The notes beneath the pieces were generated by a model. It was given only the letters and a program-made list of their open reading frames with translations. It searched no databases and was not told the origin of the DNA. DNA of 46,086 nt from the NCBI GenBank assembly GCA_938030895.1, contig CALHIV010000012.1, positions 1 to 46,086 on the forward strand. Direction: 5' to 3'. Below are positions 1 to 7,680 of the stretch, piece after piece. The first letter of the stretch is position 1. Every line of letters begins with the position of its first letter. A program made the translations under genes and the position numbers. The DNA comes from an uncultured Nitrososphaerales archaeon (lineage in GTDB: Archaea > Thermoproteota > Nitrososphaeria > Nitrososphaerales > Nitrosocaldaceae).

Positions 1-705
1 CTTTGTCCATCCTGATGTCTTGGTCTGGATCTTCCTTCTCTTCTTGAAGTATCTATCTCTGATGTACTTAGCCTCGCTGATATCTATCTTGATGAACTTA
101 ACTTTATCTGGCTTAACCACCGTTAGGTCTATGCTCTTCTCGTTTATATCGATGCCTAAGACTCCTTCAGCACTCCTTTCTTCAGTAAACCTTCTAAATG
201 TTATGTGTAGAAAGAACCCATCATCTTTCCACACAAGTCTTGAGCCTTTAACTTGCCAGTTTACGAATCTCTTAGCGTGTTCGTGGACTTTGAATGGTAT
301 GGTTATATGTCCTCTTTGTGTGGCTAATTTTAAGCTTCCCCATCTAAACCAGAATAGATGGGTATCGTCTAAAAGGACAGCGTTCAAATCTTCAATGCTT
401 GGGGTGATATATTTCTTTTTCATTTTCTTTTTCATTTTCTTTTTAGTCGTCGTCGATAACCTCCTATACGATTTGAAGATTGCTAAAGCCTGCGTTATTG
501 CTTTGTAAATGTAATGCGAGGGATAGTGTTGGAATCTGGCTCTCAACTCTCTATAGGCTATCCCATGCAATCTCTTCCTAGAGGTTATATTCGCCTTTAC
601 AGCTTTATCTAGACACTCTTTAACCATGCACTTATAGGCTTCGAAGAGCTCTTCCAATAATGCCTTTTGCTCTCTACTAGGTTCAAGTTTAAACTTGCAC
701 GTCAG
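1..705 (-). CDS. tnpB: IS607-type TnpB, RNA-guided nuclease-like protein (3' end outside window)
   Basis: TnpB is the accessory protein of IS200/IS605 and IS607 elements, and the family includes RNA-guided DNA endonucleases related to Cas12. The minus strand is open from position 705 to the left edge (235 codons, no stop), so the C-terminus with the zinc finger and remaining RuvC residues is missing. The N-terminus (TCKFKLEPSREQKALLEELF) is the typical TnpB start. The first RuvC-like catalytic Asp lies in LGIDINEKSIDL at about residue 186, followed by the usual Lys/Arg-rich stretch (YFKKRRKIQTK). The reading frame begins right after a TGA at 706-708 with CTG and has no ATG until codon 27, so the start is uncertain. 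It is translationally coupled to, or frameshifted from, tnpA, which ends at 702. The family is clear; activity cannot be judged on a partial gene. Confidence 0.88.
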   Translation of the reverse strand, partial: MTCKFKLEPSREQKALLEELFEAYKCMVKECLDKAVKANITSRKRLHGIAYRELRARFQHYPSHYIYKAITQALAIFKSYRRLSTTTKKKMKKKMKKKYITPSIEDLNAVLLDDTHLFWFRWGSLKLATQRGHITIPFKVHEHAKRFVNWQVKGSRLVWKDDGFFLHITFRRFTEERSAEGVLGIDINEKSIDLTVVKPDKVKFIKIDISEAKYIRDRYFKKRRKIQTKTSGWTK

Positions 706-1331
706 TCAGCAACAAGCTGTTTGACCCCTTCAACAACCTTCTCATACTTATGGCTCCTCATTCCGTATAGCTTCCTAGCAAAACTTGAGACTAAAGTAAC
801 CAGGTCTTCAACAAGCTCTTGGTAAGCATCTTTCGGCTCTTCACCATTGATAACTTCAACTCTAACATTATGGGAGGCAAAGTACCGCTCTAAATACCTG
901 AGGCCGAACCTCGTAAGCCTGTCCTTAAATTCGACTATAACTACATCGATTTCTCTTCTACCAACCATATCTAAGAGTTTGTTCAAGGACTTTCTATCCT
1001 CGTTAAGCCCGCTTGCTACATCCTCTAAGACAGCTACAACATCATATCGCCTCGATTTAGCATACTCTAATAGACTTTGCTTCTGCCTTTCTAAATCTCC
1101 CTTCTGCTTCTGGTCATGAGAAGAGACTCTAGCATAGATTACAGCCTTGATAGACATATTTGGTTTAATGGTTCCCATTAACCGCTCTACCTCGCTCTCA
1201 GGTATCCTCCTTCTGCCACCAACAGTTCTAATAACACGTATCTTCCCTTGCCTATCCCACTTCCTAAGTGTGTTCGGATGAATGCCTAGCCTTTTACAAG
1301 CCTCGTTAAGCGTCAGCAACCTCTCTGTCAT
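702..1331 (-). CDS. tnpA: IS607-family serine recombinase (transposase TnpA)
   Basis: This small serine recombinase catalyses transposition of IS607-type elements through a circular intermediate. At 209 residues it is full length. Residues 5-50 form a MerR-like winged helix-turn-helix (LTLNEACKRLGIHPNTLRKW, then GGRRRIPESEV). Residues 60-200 form the resolvase domain, with the catalytic Ser in IYARVSSHDQ and the Arg-containing segment FKDRLTRFG. The stop overlaps the tnpB frame by four bases, the normal arrangement for this family. The ATG at 1331 begins a typical N-terminus. The frame is intact, so the element may still be mobile if tnpB and the far end, both outside the window, are also intact. 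Confidence 0.93.
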   Translation of the reverse strand: MTERLLTLNEACKRLGIHPNTLRKWDRQGKIRVIRTVGGRRRIPESEVERLMGTIKPNMSIKAVIYARVSSHDQKQKGDLERQKQSLLEYAKSRRYDVVAVLEDVASGLNEDRKSLNKLLDMVGRREIDVVIVEFKDRLTRFGLRYLERYFASHNVRVEVINGEEPKDAYQELVEDLVTLVSSFARKLYGMRSHKYEKVVEGVKQLVAD

Positions 1332-1417
1332 TATGTAAATAAATGGTTAGAAATGATATATAAAGTTAGCTATCTAAGAACTGCTGACAAAACCCACTAT
1401 ATTATAGGTGGATGGGA

Positions 1418-2641
1418 TCAAGATGATAGTAGAAGTGCTCTATGCACTACCTCCTCTACACCATTCATATTGACTGCTATCTCCCTTACCTTCGCCAAGT
1501 TCTTCTCATACCTATTGTAATCATCAAGTATGTTATGTACTGCTTCATACACATGCTCTGCTCTTAGATACTTCTCCCTGAGCTTTATCCCTATACCTAA
1601 CCTCTCTACCTTACTTGCATTGCCTAACTGCTCGCTATGATTCTCTATAGGTATGCATACCAATGGTTTGCCTTGGTGTATAGCCTGTGCTATGGTTGAG
1701 TGCCCCCCACGCATAACTATAACCTTGCTCATTGTGAACAACTCATCCTTGCATGGACACCACTCGAAGTACCAACCATTACGAATCCTTCTAGGTACTG
1801 TATCCCCTCTCGGTCTACCCTCAGATACCACCACAGTTATATTATTACTACCACTGCTCCCATCATATCCACCCACGTTGCTCAGCCCTTCCACTATGCT
1901 CCTGAGTAGGTATTTTGTCTCAGGAGGTCCGCTTATATGCACGAATACAACATTACTAGAGTTGATACCATTACCATAATCACTATACCCATTGATCTCT
2001 AATGCCCTTGCTACCTTCTCAACCCTAGCCTCATCCAGTGTTACTCTCGGTATCATGAAGCCAGAATACTCCATCTTAGAGGTATTACCTATATGCCATA
2101 GATTCTGCTCTGATATGGTGTATGGTGGAGGAAGATCTGGGGCAAGTAGTGTATCACCTCTACTCCATAGCATCCCAAGCAACTCACCAAGCATATCCTC
2201 GAATAGCCTAACTACCCTGAACTCTCTTAACCTTGGGGATAGGAGTAGTTTGATCTGGTTGAGTATTACCATACATGGTATACCTAGCATGATCCCTGCA
2301 AAGAGTGTAGAGAGCCTAGTATCACTTATCACAATATCTGGTTTCAACCTTGCAATACTCTCCATCTCAAGCCTCAACTGCCTTGTAAAGTTGAAGAGGT
2401 TCTCAGGTATCTTCATTATACTCCTCTTCACATTAAAGCCAGAGATAGGATTCCATCCAAACTCAACCTCTGGCACTACATTGCATCTATAACCATGCAT
2501 AGTTAGATAATCTACAGCATCGCCAAACGATGAGAACTCTAAAGTATAACCATGAGCCCTTAACCTCTCTGCCACCATGAGCATCCTGCTTGCATGCCCT
2601 AAACCAACACCATACACTCCGATATATGCTCTCTTGCCCAT
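1418..2641 (-). CDS. GT-B fold glycosyltransferase (MurG / GT28-like)
   Basis: Predicted to transfer a sugar from a nucleotide donor to an unknown acceptor at the cytoplasmic face. The N-terminal Rossmann domain opens with YIGVYGVGLGHASRMLMVAE, the glycine-rich acceptor-side loop of MurG-like enzymes. The C-terminal half contains MRGGHSTIAQAIHQGKPLV followed by PIENHSEQLGNASKVERLG, the donor-binding signature of this superfamily. An ATG at 2665 would add eight residues (MMIRVDQR). I prefer the ATG at 2641 because the first strand starts directly after it, giving about 407 residues. It stands alone between the IS element and an AMMECR1 gene, so the context gives no substrate. Confidence 0.8.
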   Translation of the reverse strand: MGKRAYIGVYGVGLGHASRMLMVAERLRAHGYTLEFSSFGDAVDYLTMHGYRCNVVPEVEFGWNPISGFNVKRSIMKIPENLFNFTRQLRLEMESIARLKPDIVISDTRLSTLFAGIMLGIPCMVILNQIKLLLSPRLREFRVVRLFEDMLGELLGMLWSRGDTLLAPDLPPPYTISEQNLWHIGNTSKMEYSGFMIPRVTLDEARVEKVARALEINGYSDYGNGINSSNVVFVHISGPPETKYLLRSIVEGLSNVGGYDGSSGSNNITVVVSEGRPRGDTVPRRIRNGWYFEWCPCKDELFTMSKVIVMRGGHSTIAQAIHQGKPLVCIPIENHSEQLGNASKVERLGIGIKLREKYLRAEHVYEAVHNILDDYNRYEKNLAKVREIAVNMNGVEEVVHRALLLSS

Positions 2642-2780
2642 ACGCTGATCCACTCTGATCATCATTATTATGCTTATTATTAACGTAATAGCAATAGCAA
2701 TAGCAATGCCTACATATCTTACTTACTTGATTGGGTTGCACATTCACCCCCTCTACCTTATCTGCACCTACACTTGACCA

Positions 2781-2877
2781 TCATACAATCATTATTATTC
2801 AAAGTCTTACGATAGCACGATGGTGGAGGAGAGATAGAAATGTCGAATCATACAATCATTATTATTCAAAGTCTTAC
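2781..2877. repeat. Pair of perfect 30-bp direct repeats, 67 bp apart
   Basis: Copy one is 2781-2810 and copy two is 2848-2877; both begin tcatacaatcattattattc and are identical over 30 bases. The second copy contains the last 12 bases of the AMMECR1 gene, including its stop, so the 3' end of that gene and its downstream flank are duplicated. The 37 bases between the copies are unrelated. No gene was recognised between 2666 and 2865. Confidence 0.92.
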
Positions 2878-3540
2878 CCTTATAACTGGGCCATTAGGCT
2901 TTATCTCCTTGAATATTATGGCCTCGAACCTATAAACCCTTGTATCTTGATAGAACCAGCAGTCTGGCATTGCCCCGGCCTTTATGCACGTCTCGCATAA
3001 GAACCTCTCCTCATCCCACCCATACTCAACAGCAACCTGAGGTAGCAAGAGTCCAGAGCCATAACTCCATACTATCATAAGACCATCCCTTCCCACCTTG
3101 ATCTTATCCTTGTACTCCCTTGGGTCTCTAACCTTTATGAGTTCTGGCTCAGTTAGTATGCTCAACTCGAATGTTATCCTATCCAGTTCTGAGCTGTTCA
3201 CTGGCTTGAACCTAGGATCGCTTGTTCCTGCTGCTACTGCAGCATCTATAACACCATCGTAGAGCTCCTTGCTTGGCAGTGGGAATCCTATGCAGCCCCT
3301 CAACTCCTCCCTCACATCCTTTGCATAATCGATGTATACACCCTTGCCATGGGTTGCGCTATCATTACTGCTTATACCAATCAACTCATTTATAGTTACA
3401 AATACTCCAGCCTTCATTGAATATCTAGATCTTGTATGCTCATCCACATCCATCATCTTGCCATGCTTTAGGTAATGCTCTAGAGCACTCCTTGCAAGCC
3501 TTATCAGTGTATAGCCATCCTCATCACTCAGCATCAGCAA
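2866..3540 (-). CDS. AMMECR1 domain protein
   Basis: This is a member of the AMMECR1/TIGR00296 family, conserved in archaea and eukaryotes and of unresolved biochemical function. The family hallmark LRGCIG is at residues 80-85, followed by the usual DPRFKPV segment and a C-terminal region with clustered cysteines (CETCIKAGAMPDCW). At 224 residues it is full length. The start overlaps the end of the upstream Mut7-C gene by 17 bases, so the two are probably co-transcribed and translationally coupled. The last 12 coding bases lie inside a 30-bp direct repeat. Confidence 0.92.
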   Translation of the reverse strand: MLMLSDEDGYTLIRLARSALEHYLKHGKMMDVDEHTRSRYSMKAGVFVTINELIGISSNDSATHGKGVYIDYAKDVREELRGCIGFPLPSKELYDGVIDAAVAAGTSDPRFKPVNSSELDRITFELSILTEPELIKVRDPREYKDKIKVGRDGLMIVWSYGSGLLLPQVAVEYGWDEERFLCETCIKAGAMPDCWFYQDTRVYRFEAIIFKEIKPNGPVIRVRL

Positions 3541-4012
3541 GCCTGCTGTTCACCCCCTTCTCAAACTCGAGTATCCTCTTGATATGACTACCCTCCCAGT
3601 AGACCTTGCCACAGTTACTGCAGATGTAGAAGTTCTCATACCGCTCAAGCACTCCATCTGGCAATCCTGTTGAAGTTAGGGAATCCTTGCTAACATGTCT
3701 TATCGTTGAGTTGCATAAGGAGCATCTTGCATTGTTGATATCAAACCCAATGGATCTTATGCCTAACGATCTTAACAGATATGCCATATCATCCATACCA
3801 TTACCCTTCACGAGTATGCTCCTTACACCTAGCCTAGAGGCATGATGGAATAGTTCCTCATCTCCAGTTATGAGCACCCTACAATCCTTTATACACTTAT
3901 CAAGAAGAGTAGAGTCATCCAATCCATTATAGTATAGTGTATCGAACCCAAACATCCTTAATTTTCTAGCCATGCTTCCAAGCATACCATCTAAAAGCAG
4001 TCTTACCATCAT
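3524..4012 (-). CDS. Mut7-C RNase-fold protein with zinc ribbon (PF01927-type)
   Basis: Predicted PIN-like ribonuclease-fold domain (Mut7-C, DUF82). Residues 4-20 (RLLLDGMLGSMARKLRM) carry the conserved N-terminal Asp and Lys motif, and LITGDEELF at 47-55 supplies further acidic residues. A zinc ribbon follows, with C97/C100 (CSLC) and C131/C134 (CSNC), and a short basic tail. At 162 residues it is of normal family size. It overlaps the AMMECR1 gene downstream. RNase activity is inferred from the fold only. Confidence 0.85.
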   Translation of the reverse strand: MMVRLLLDGMLGSMARKLRMFGFDTLYYNGLDDSTLLDKCIKDCRVLITGDEELFHHASRLGVRSILVKGNGMDDMAYLLRSLGIRSIGFDINNARCSLCNSTIRHVSKDSLTSTGLPDGVLERYENFYICSNCGKVYWEGSHIKRILEFEKGVNSRLADAE

Positions 4013-4090
4013 AACCCTATATATCTATCTGACTCATCTTATTATCCTTATTATTGTCCATCTCTACTATCACCTTTTAACCCATCGTTC

Positions 4091-4118
4091 TTATTTGCTT
4101 ATTTGCTTATTTGCTTAT
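4091..4118. repeat. Octanucleotide tandem repeat (TTATTTGC)n
   Basis: More than three copies of an 8-bp unit (ttatttgc) lie in the 135-bp spacer between the Mut7-C start and the CBS gene stop. It is one of several simple-sequence tracts confined to spacers in this window. Confidence 0.85.
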
Positions 4119-4147
4119 CTATTTACTTGCATGTATCTATATTCACC

Positions 4148-4738
4148 TTATCCACCAGTCCTACACTCATCGCATAGGAACTTACCATCAATGTATGCAA
4201 GATAATCGGACCATTCCTCACACTCATCGCAGTAACCTGAGATCAAGGTTGGGTTCCTTCCAAGTTCTCCTCTCATCATGCTTGCCTTCTCAGATATGAC
4301 ATCTACAAGCTCTGGCATAACTGCTATGACATCAGAGGAGGATACAACTCCTACAAGTTTGCCCTTGTAGATGACACCAAGCCTCTTCACATTATGCTTG
4401 CGTAGTAGCCTAGCAGCATCTGTAACATTTGCCTCGCTCTCTATAGTTATGAGTTGCTGCATTATATCTCTAGCCTTTATACTACTGGGCTTCTCATCCT
4501 TTATAGATGCTCTACTCACTATATCCCAGTCTGTAACTATCCCAACAGGCTCACCATCAGCTCTACCATTATCAGTTATAATTATACTACCAATCTTCAT
4601 ATCGCTCATCATCTTTGCAAGTTCGTTGACCTTGCTATCTGGACTAGCAGTTATCACTGGGCTGTTCATCACATCCTTAACGAGTATCCTAGTAGTTACA
4701 TGTGGATCTGTACTCTCCCTATCCCTTCTTGCTACCAT
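4148..4738 (-). CDS. CBS-pair protein with C-terminal zinc ribbon
   Basis: This protein probably senses an adenine nucleotide or SAM-type ligand through a Bateman module. Two CBS domains are visible: VKDVMNSPVITASPDSKVNE and onward, then ARDIMQQLITIESEANVTDA to VVSSSDVIAVMPELV. A C-terminal zinc ribbon follows with two CxxC pairs (CDECEEW and FLCDECR). The open frame extends back to 4852, but that part encodes repetitive MVITITIT and MVMVMVM residues out of a microsatellite. The ATG at 4738 (MVARRDREST), about 196 residues, is therefore the preferred start. The next gene is divergent, so the shared spacer should hold both promoters. What it regulates is unknown. Confidence 0.85.
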   Translation of the reverse strand: MVARRDRESTDPHVTTRILVKDVMNSPVITASPDSKVNELAKMMSDMKIGSIIITDNGRADGEPVGIVTDWDIVSRASIKDEKPSSIKARDIMQQLITIESEANVTDAARLLRKHNVKRLGVIYKGKLVGVVSSSDVIAVMPELVDVISEKASMMRGELGRNPTLISGYCDECEEWSDYLAYIDGKFLCDECRTGG

Positions 4739-4797
4739 ACCCTTCCATCCCCCTTCATCTATTAAGAATGAATGGCAATATAAGTTAAGCCATGTGA

Positions 4798-4850
4798 TCA
4801 TAACCATAACCATAACCATAATCGTAATCGTAATTGTAATCGTAATAACC
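4798..4850. repeat. Hexanucleotide microsatellite (ATAACC / GTAATC)n
   Basis: About nine imperfect six-base units (ataacc changing to taatcg) lie between the divergent CBS and EMC6-like genes. The tract resembles a telomere repeat in sequence but is internal and short. Its length sets the spacing of any promoter elements for both genes. Confidence 0.85.
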
Positions 4851-4886
4851 AAAAGGAATTAAACCATCATTAGAGTATACAAGGCG

Positions 4887-5192
4887 ATGAGCCCCATAGA
4901 CAAGGTATTCTGGCTTAGAATAGGCTTTGCTGTACTCGCAGGGATAGTAGCAGGGGCAATGGGGTTCTTGAGTATGAACCCTCAAGCATTCAGGGGCATA
5001 GGTATAGGGTTCCTACTCTACTTCATAACCTATCTCATCGCTAGATTCTCATTTGGCAAGAGGATACCCCCATCAGAGTCTAGGAAGCTTGTTACTACAG
5101 GCATGGGAGGGTACGTATTCATGTTCCTCCTAGTATGGATACTCTACAACACATTCGTCTATCAGCAGTTAGTAGTTGAGCAGGGTCAGTAG
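4887..5192 (+). CDS. Small three-helix membrane protein, EMC6-like
   Basis: A 101-residue membrane protein with three predicted helices at about residues 9-29, 36-52 and 70-93. The pattern resembles archaeal homologues of EMC6 (PF07019), a core subunit of the eukaryotic ER membrane protein complex: a charged N-terminus, a Gly-rich first helix (IGFAVLAGIVAGAMGFLS), then TGMGGYVFMFLLVWILY. The assignment comes from layout and composition, not an alignment, and could be wrong. It is followed 36 bases later by cbiT, possibly in one transcript. If correct, the role would be in membrane-protein insertion or folding. Confidence 0.6.
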   Translation: MSPIDKVFWLRIGFAVLAGIVAGAMGFLSMNPQAFRGIGIGFLLYFITYLIARFSFGKRIPPSESRKLVTTGMGGYVFMFLLVWILYNTFVYQQLVVEQGQ

Positions 5193-5228
5193 ATAGGTTA
5201 GGCGGATGAATTAAAATTGGTGATGGAT

Positions 5229-5834
5229 ATGAACTCTAATCTCTGGCCTTATAGAACACCTGGCATACCCGATGAACTCTTTGCTAGGGCTGAGAGCGTT
5301 CCAATAACCAAGGAGGAGGTTAGGGTTATAGCCTTAAGTAAGGCTAGGCTGAGAGAGGGTTACAAGGTTATAGATGTAGGTTCTGGGACAGGGAGCATAA
5401 GCATAGAGGCTGCCATACAGGTAGGTAGCAGTGGAAGGGTCTATGCGATAGATAGGGATGCTGATGCTATAGCATTACTTTGGGAGAATGTAAGAAGGTT
5501 CAACATAACTAACATAGAGGTCATACAAGGGGATGCGATGGATGTGCTTGCTTCCATCCCTGAGGATGCAGATGTAGTATTCATAGGGGGTGCTGGGGGC
5601 AAGATGTATGATATAGTTAAACTGGCATATACTAGGCTTAAGAGCAAGGGTAGGATAGTTGTAGACTCGATAATGGTTGAGAGCATGAATGGTGCATTGA
5701 GCGCTATATATGAACTAGGGTTAAAGGATATAGATGTTACCCAAGTTACTATAGCGAAGGGGAAGAGGATAAAGGCTGGTACAATGTTGATAGCAAGGAA
5801 CCCAGTGCTAATAATCTCAGCAGAGAGGCCATAG
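5229..5834 (+). CDS. cbiT: Cobalt-precorrin-6B C15-methyltransferase (decarboxylating), CbiT
   Basis: CbiT methylates C15 and decarboxylates the C12 acetate side chain during anaerobic cobalamin ring synthesis. The N-terminus (LWPYRTPGIPDELF, then ITKEEVRVIALSKARL) and the SAM-binding motif VIDVGSGTGSISIEAA are diagnostic, and the later segment VFIGGAGGKMYDIV is typical. Upstream in-frame TTG, GTG and ATG codons exist at 5217-5223. A Shine-Dalgarno sequence GGTGAT at 5219-5224 lies four bases before the ATG at 5229, so that start (about 201 residues) is preferred. No cbiE is fused or adjacent. cbiL and cbiF follow on the same strand. Confidence 0.9.
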   Translation: MNSNLWPYRTPGIPDELFARAESVPITKEEVRVIALSKARLREGYKVIDVGSGTGSISIEAAIQVGSSGRVYAIDRDADAIALLWENVRRFNITNIEVIQGDAMDVLASIPEDADVVFIGGAGGKMYDIVKLAYTRLKSKGRIVVDSIMVESMNGALSAIYELGLKDIDVTQVTIAKGKRIKAGTMLIARNPVLIISAERP

Positions 5835-5903
5835 CAGAGTAAACATGGCACATTATTAAATATAGCATTACAATACAATACATAGCACGTATAGATTCTC
5901 ACG

Positions 5904-5913
5904 ATTTAAATAC
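5904..5913 (+). promoter_or_regulatory. TATA box for cbiL-cbiF
   Basis: The sequence atttaaatac matches the archaeal TATA consensus and lies 34 bases before the cbiL ATG. It predicts transcription starting about 10 bases upstream of the gene, separate from the cbiT transcript. It was found by eye only. Confidence 0.5.
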
Positions 5914-5946
5914 CACTATAACACACCTTGCTCAGGATAAAGATGT

Positions 5947-6747
5947 ATGAAGGATAAGAGTGTTGATGATGCTGGCAGGTATAAACTCTACTGTATAGGA
6001 TGTGGTCCAGGGGATCCGATGCTCTTAACCCTTAAAGCACTTGATGTGCTTAACCGTTGCAATGTGATCTTTGCACCAACATCTAGAGAAGGGAGGGAGA
6101 GCATGGCATTCAAGATAGTTAGACCACTCATAGAATCAAGGATAAAGAGTGGAGAGGTTGAGGTTAATAACCTCATATTCCCAATGGTGAAGGATAAGAG
6201 TAGGCTAGTGGATGTGTGGAGGAGTAACGCTGATGAGATAGCGAGTACATGCTTGAGAGGCAATATGGTAGCATATCTATGCGTTGGAGACCCTTCACTC
6301 TACAGCACATTTACATACATATACAGTGAGTTGAGCTCTAGATACCCAGAGATAGAGGTTGAGATTGTGCCAGGGATAACATCATTTACATCGTTTGCAT
6401 CACAAGCAAAGATGAATCTGGTCGAGGGTGAGCAGATAATGGCTGTAGTACCAGCATGCTATGACCTCGAGAGGGTGAAGAGGATAGCCAGCAGTTGTGA
6501 TACCATAGTATTTCTGAAGGATGGTAGGTACTTTGATGATGTGATAAGGATAATGAGGGAGTATATGCCAGACGATGCATACGTCGCTATAGCACAGGAT
6601 GTAGGGTCTGAAGGACAGGTTATAAAGGCGACTAGACTCAAGGATATAGATACTAGTAAGGTGAGTAAGTACTTCTCAATGATGGTAGTGAAGCGTGAGC
6701 ATCGCCAACATAACAATACTCGTTGTAGAAGTGATGTAGCAGAGTAG
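5947..6747 (+). CDS. cbiL: Cobalt-precorrin-2 C20-methyltransferase, CbiL
   Basis: This SAM-dependent tetrapyrrole methylase adds the C20 methyl group to cobalt-precorrin-2. The family blocks occur in order: GCGPGDPMLLTLKAL near the N-terminus, the CbiL-type segment FAPTSREGRESMAFKIV, CVGDPSLYSTF, and VPGITSFTSFASQAKM. It is 266 residues, slightly longer than usual owing to a polar N-terminus and a Lys/Arg-rich tail. The ATG at 5947 gives the longest sensible protein; GGCAGG upstream of YKLYCIGCGPG does not suggest a later start. cbiF follows after 13 bases, so the two are very likely one operon. Confidence 0.92.
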   Translation: MKDKSVDDAGRYKLYCIGCGPGDPMLLTLKALDVLNRCNVIFAPTSREGRESMAFKIVRPLIESRIKSGEVEVNNLIFPMVKDKSRLVDVWRSNADEIASTCLRGNMVAYLCVGDPSLYSTFTYIYSELSSRYPEIEVEIVPGITSFTSFASQAKMNLVEGEQIMAVVPACYDLERVKRIASSCDTIVFLKDGRYFDDVIRIMREYMPDDAYVAIAQDVGSEGQVIKATRLKDIDTSKVSKYFSMMVVKREHRQHNNTRCRSDVAE

Positions 6748-6760
6748 GGTAGGGTAGGGC

Positions 6761-7600
6761 ATGGGTGAAGATCTTATGGAGGAGCAGATAGGCAGTTATG
6801 CAGATAGCAATAGTAAGGGCAAGGTATACTTCGTTGGTGCTGGTCCAGGGGATAAAGAGCTCCTAACCCTTAAGGCAAAGAGGCTCATAGAGCAGGCTGA
6901 TGTTATAGTATACTCTGGCTCTCTGCTGAACCCTGAGATACTTGCATATGCCAAGAATGGCGCACTATTATACGATGCATCATCCATGAGTAGAGAGGAG
7001 ATATACTCAGTGCTAAAAGATAGTGCATTGAAGGGAAGGATCACTGTAAGGCTCCATGACGGTGACCCCTCACTCTACTCCGCTAGTAGGGAGCAGATAG
7101 ATGCCCTTGCTATGGATGGGATAGAGGTTGAGATAGTGCCAGGGATAAGCGCTCTATTCGCTGCAGCTGCCAGACTCAAGACAGAACTCACCCTTCCAGG
7201 AGTCACACAATCTGTTATAATAACTAGGGCAGAGTTCAGAACCCCAGTACCAGAGAGGGAGAGCATAAGGGAACTTGCAAAGCATAGATGTACTATGACC
7301 TTCTACCTTAGCGTTCATCTGATACAGGATATAGTTAAGGAGTTGATCGCTGCTGGTTATGGCGAGGATACTCCTATTGCTGTAGTATATAGGGCAACAT
7401 GGGGCGATGAGAAGGTTGTGGTTGGTACACTAGGGGATATAGTGGAGAAGGTTAGGGATGCTAGGATAAACAAGACTGCTGTTATAATAGTAGGAGATGT
7501 AGTAAAGCCAAGAGGGTATGAATTCTCAAGGGTATACGATGCTGGGTTCACACATACATATAGGAGTGCAAGTAGAGTAGGGAGAATAGAGGAGATCTAG
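6761..7600 (+). CDS. cbiF: Cobalt-precorrin-4 C11-methyltransferase, CbiF
   Basis: CbiF methylates C11 of the contracting corrin ring using SAM. Typical blocks are VYFVGAGPGDKELLTLKAK, the CbiF-specific VYSGSLLNPEILAYA, LHDGDPSLYSA, and VPGISALFAAAARL. It has 279 residues from the ATG at 6761. A second ATG at 6776 is preceded by GGTGA at a better spacing and would give MEEQIGSYAD; either would leave the enzyme domain intact. It ends the cbiTLF block. The genes for the intervening ring steps (cbiG, cbiH, cbiD, cbiE, cbiC) are not in the window. Confidence 0.93.
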   Translation: MGEDLMEEQIGSYADSNSKGKVYFVGAGPGDKELLTLKAKRLIEQADVIVYSGSLLNPEILAYAKNGALLYDASSMSREEIYSVLKDSALKGRITVRLHDGDPSLYSASREQIDALAMDGIEVEIVPGISALFAAAARLKTELTLPGVTQSVIITRAEFRTPVPERESIRELAKHRCTMTFYLSVHLIQDIVKELIAAGYGEDTPIAVVYRATWGDEKVVVGTLGDIVEKVRDARINKTAVIIVGDVVKPRGYEFSRVYDAGFTHTYRSASRVGRIEEI

Positions 7601-7612
7601 TAAATATAAGAC

Positions 7613-7644
7613 AGATGGATGGATAAATAAATAGATAAATAAAA
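7613..7644. repeat. Tetranucleotide-rich tract (GGAT / AAAT)n
   Basis: The spacer between the convergent cbiF and cdvB stops is built from gatggatggataaataaat-type four-base units. No gene fits in the spacer. Confidence 0.7.
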
Positions 7645-7680
7645 ATTATAGGTAGCAACTAGGACTTCCATCAATCTTTA

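Larger units (their letters stand above)
1..1400 (-). mobile_element. IS607-like insertion sequence, left-truncated by the window
   Basis: The tnpA-tnpB pair on the minus strand defines the element. IS607 elements lack terminal inverted repeats, so the outer end upstream of tnpA cannot be fixed by eye; it probably lies in the AT-rich stretch between 1332 and the end of the next gene at 1418. The other end, and any guide RNA beyond the tnpB stop, are outside the window. Confidence 0.75.

Noticed and set aside
20-508. Plus-strand open frame of 162 codons
   Set aside because: It lies antisense to tnpB, whose minus-strand translation has clear family motifs; the plus-strand protein has no recognisable features.
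4798-4850. Telomere-like CCATAA/ATAACC repeats
   Set aside because: The tract is short, imperfect and internal to a gene-dense chromosome between two start codons; archaeal chromosomes are not expected to carry telomeres of this sort.
4739-4852. N-terminal extension of the CBS protein (MVITITIT...)
   Set aside because: It is translated from a microsatellite and the spacer; the CBS family start fits the ATG at 4738.
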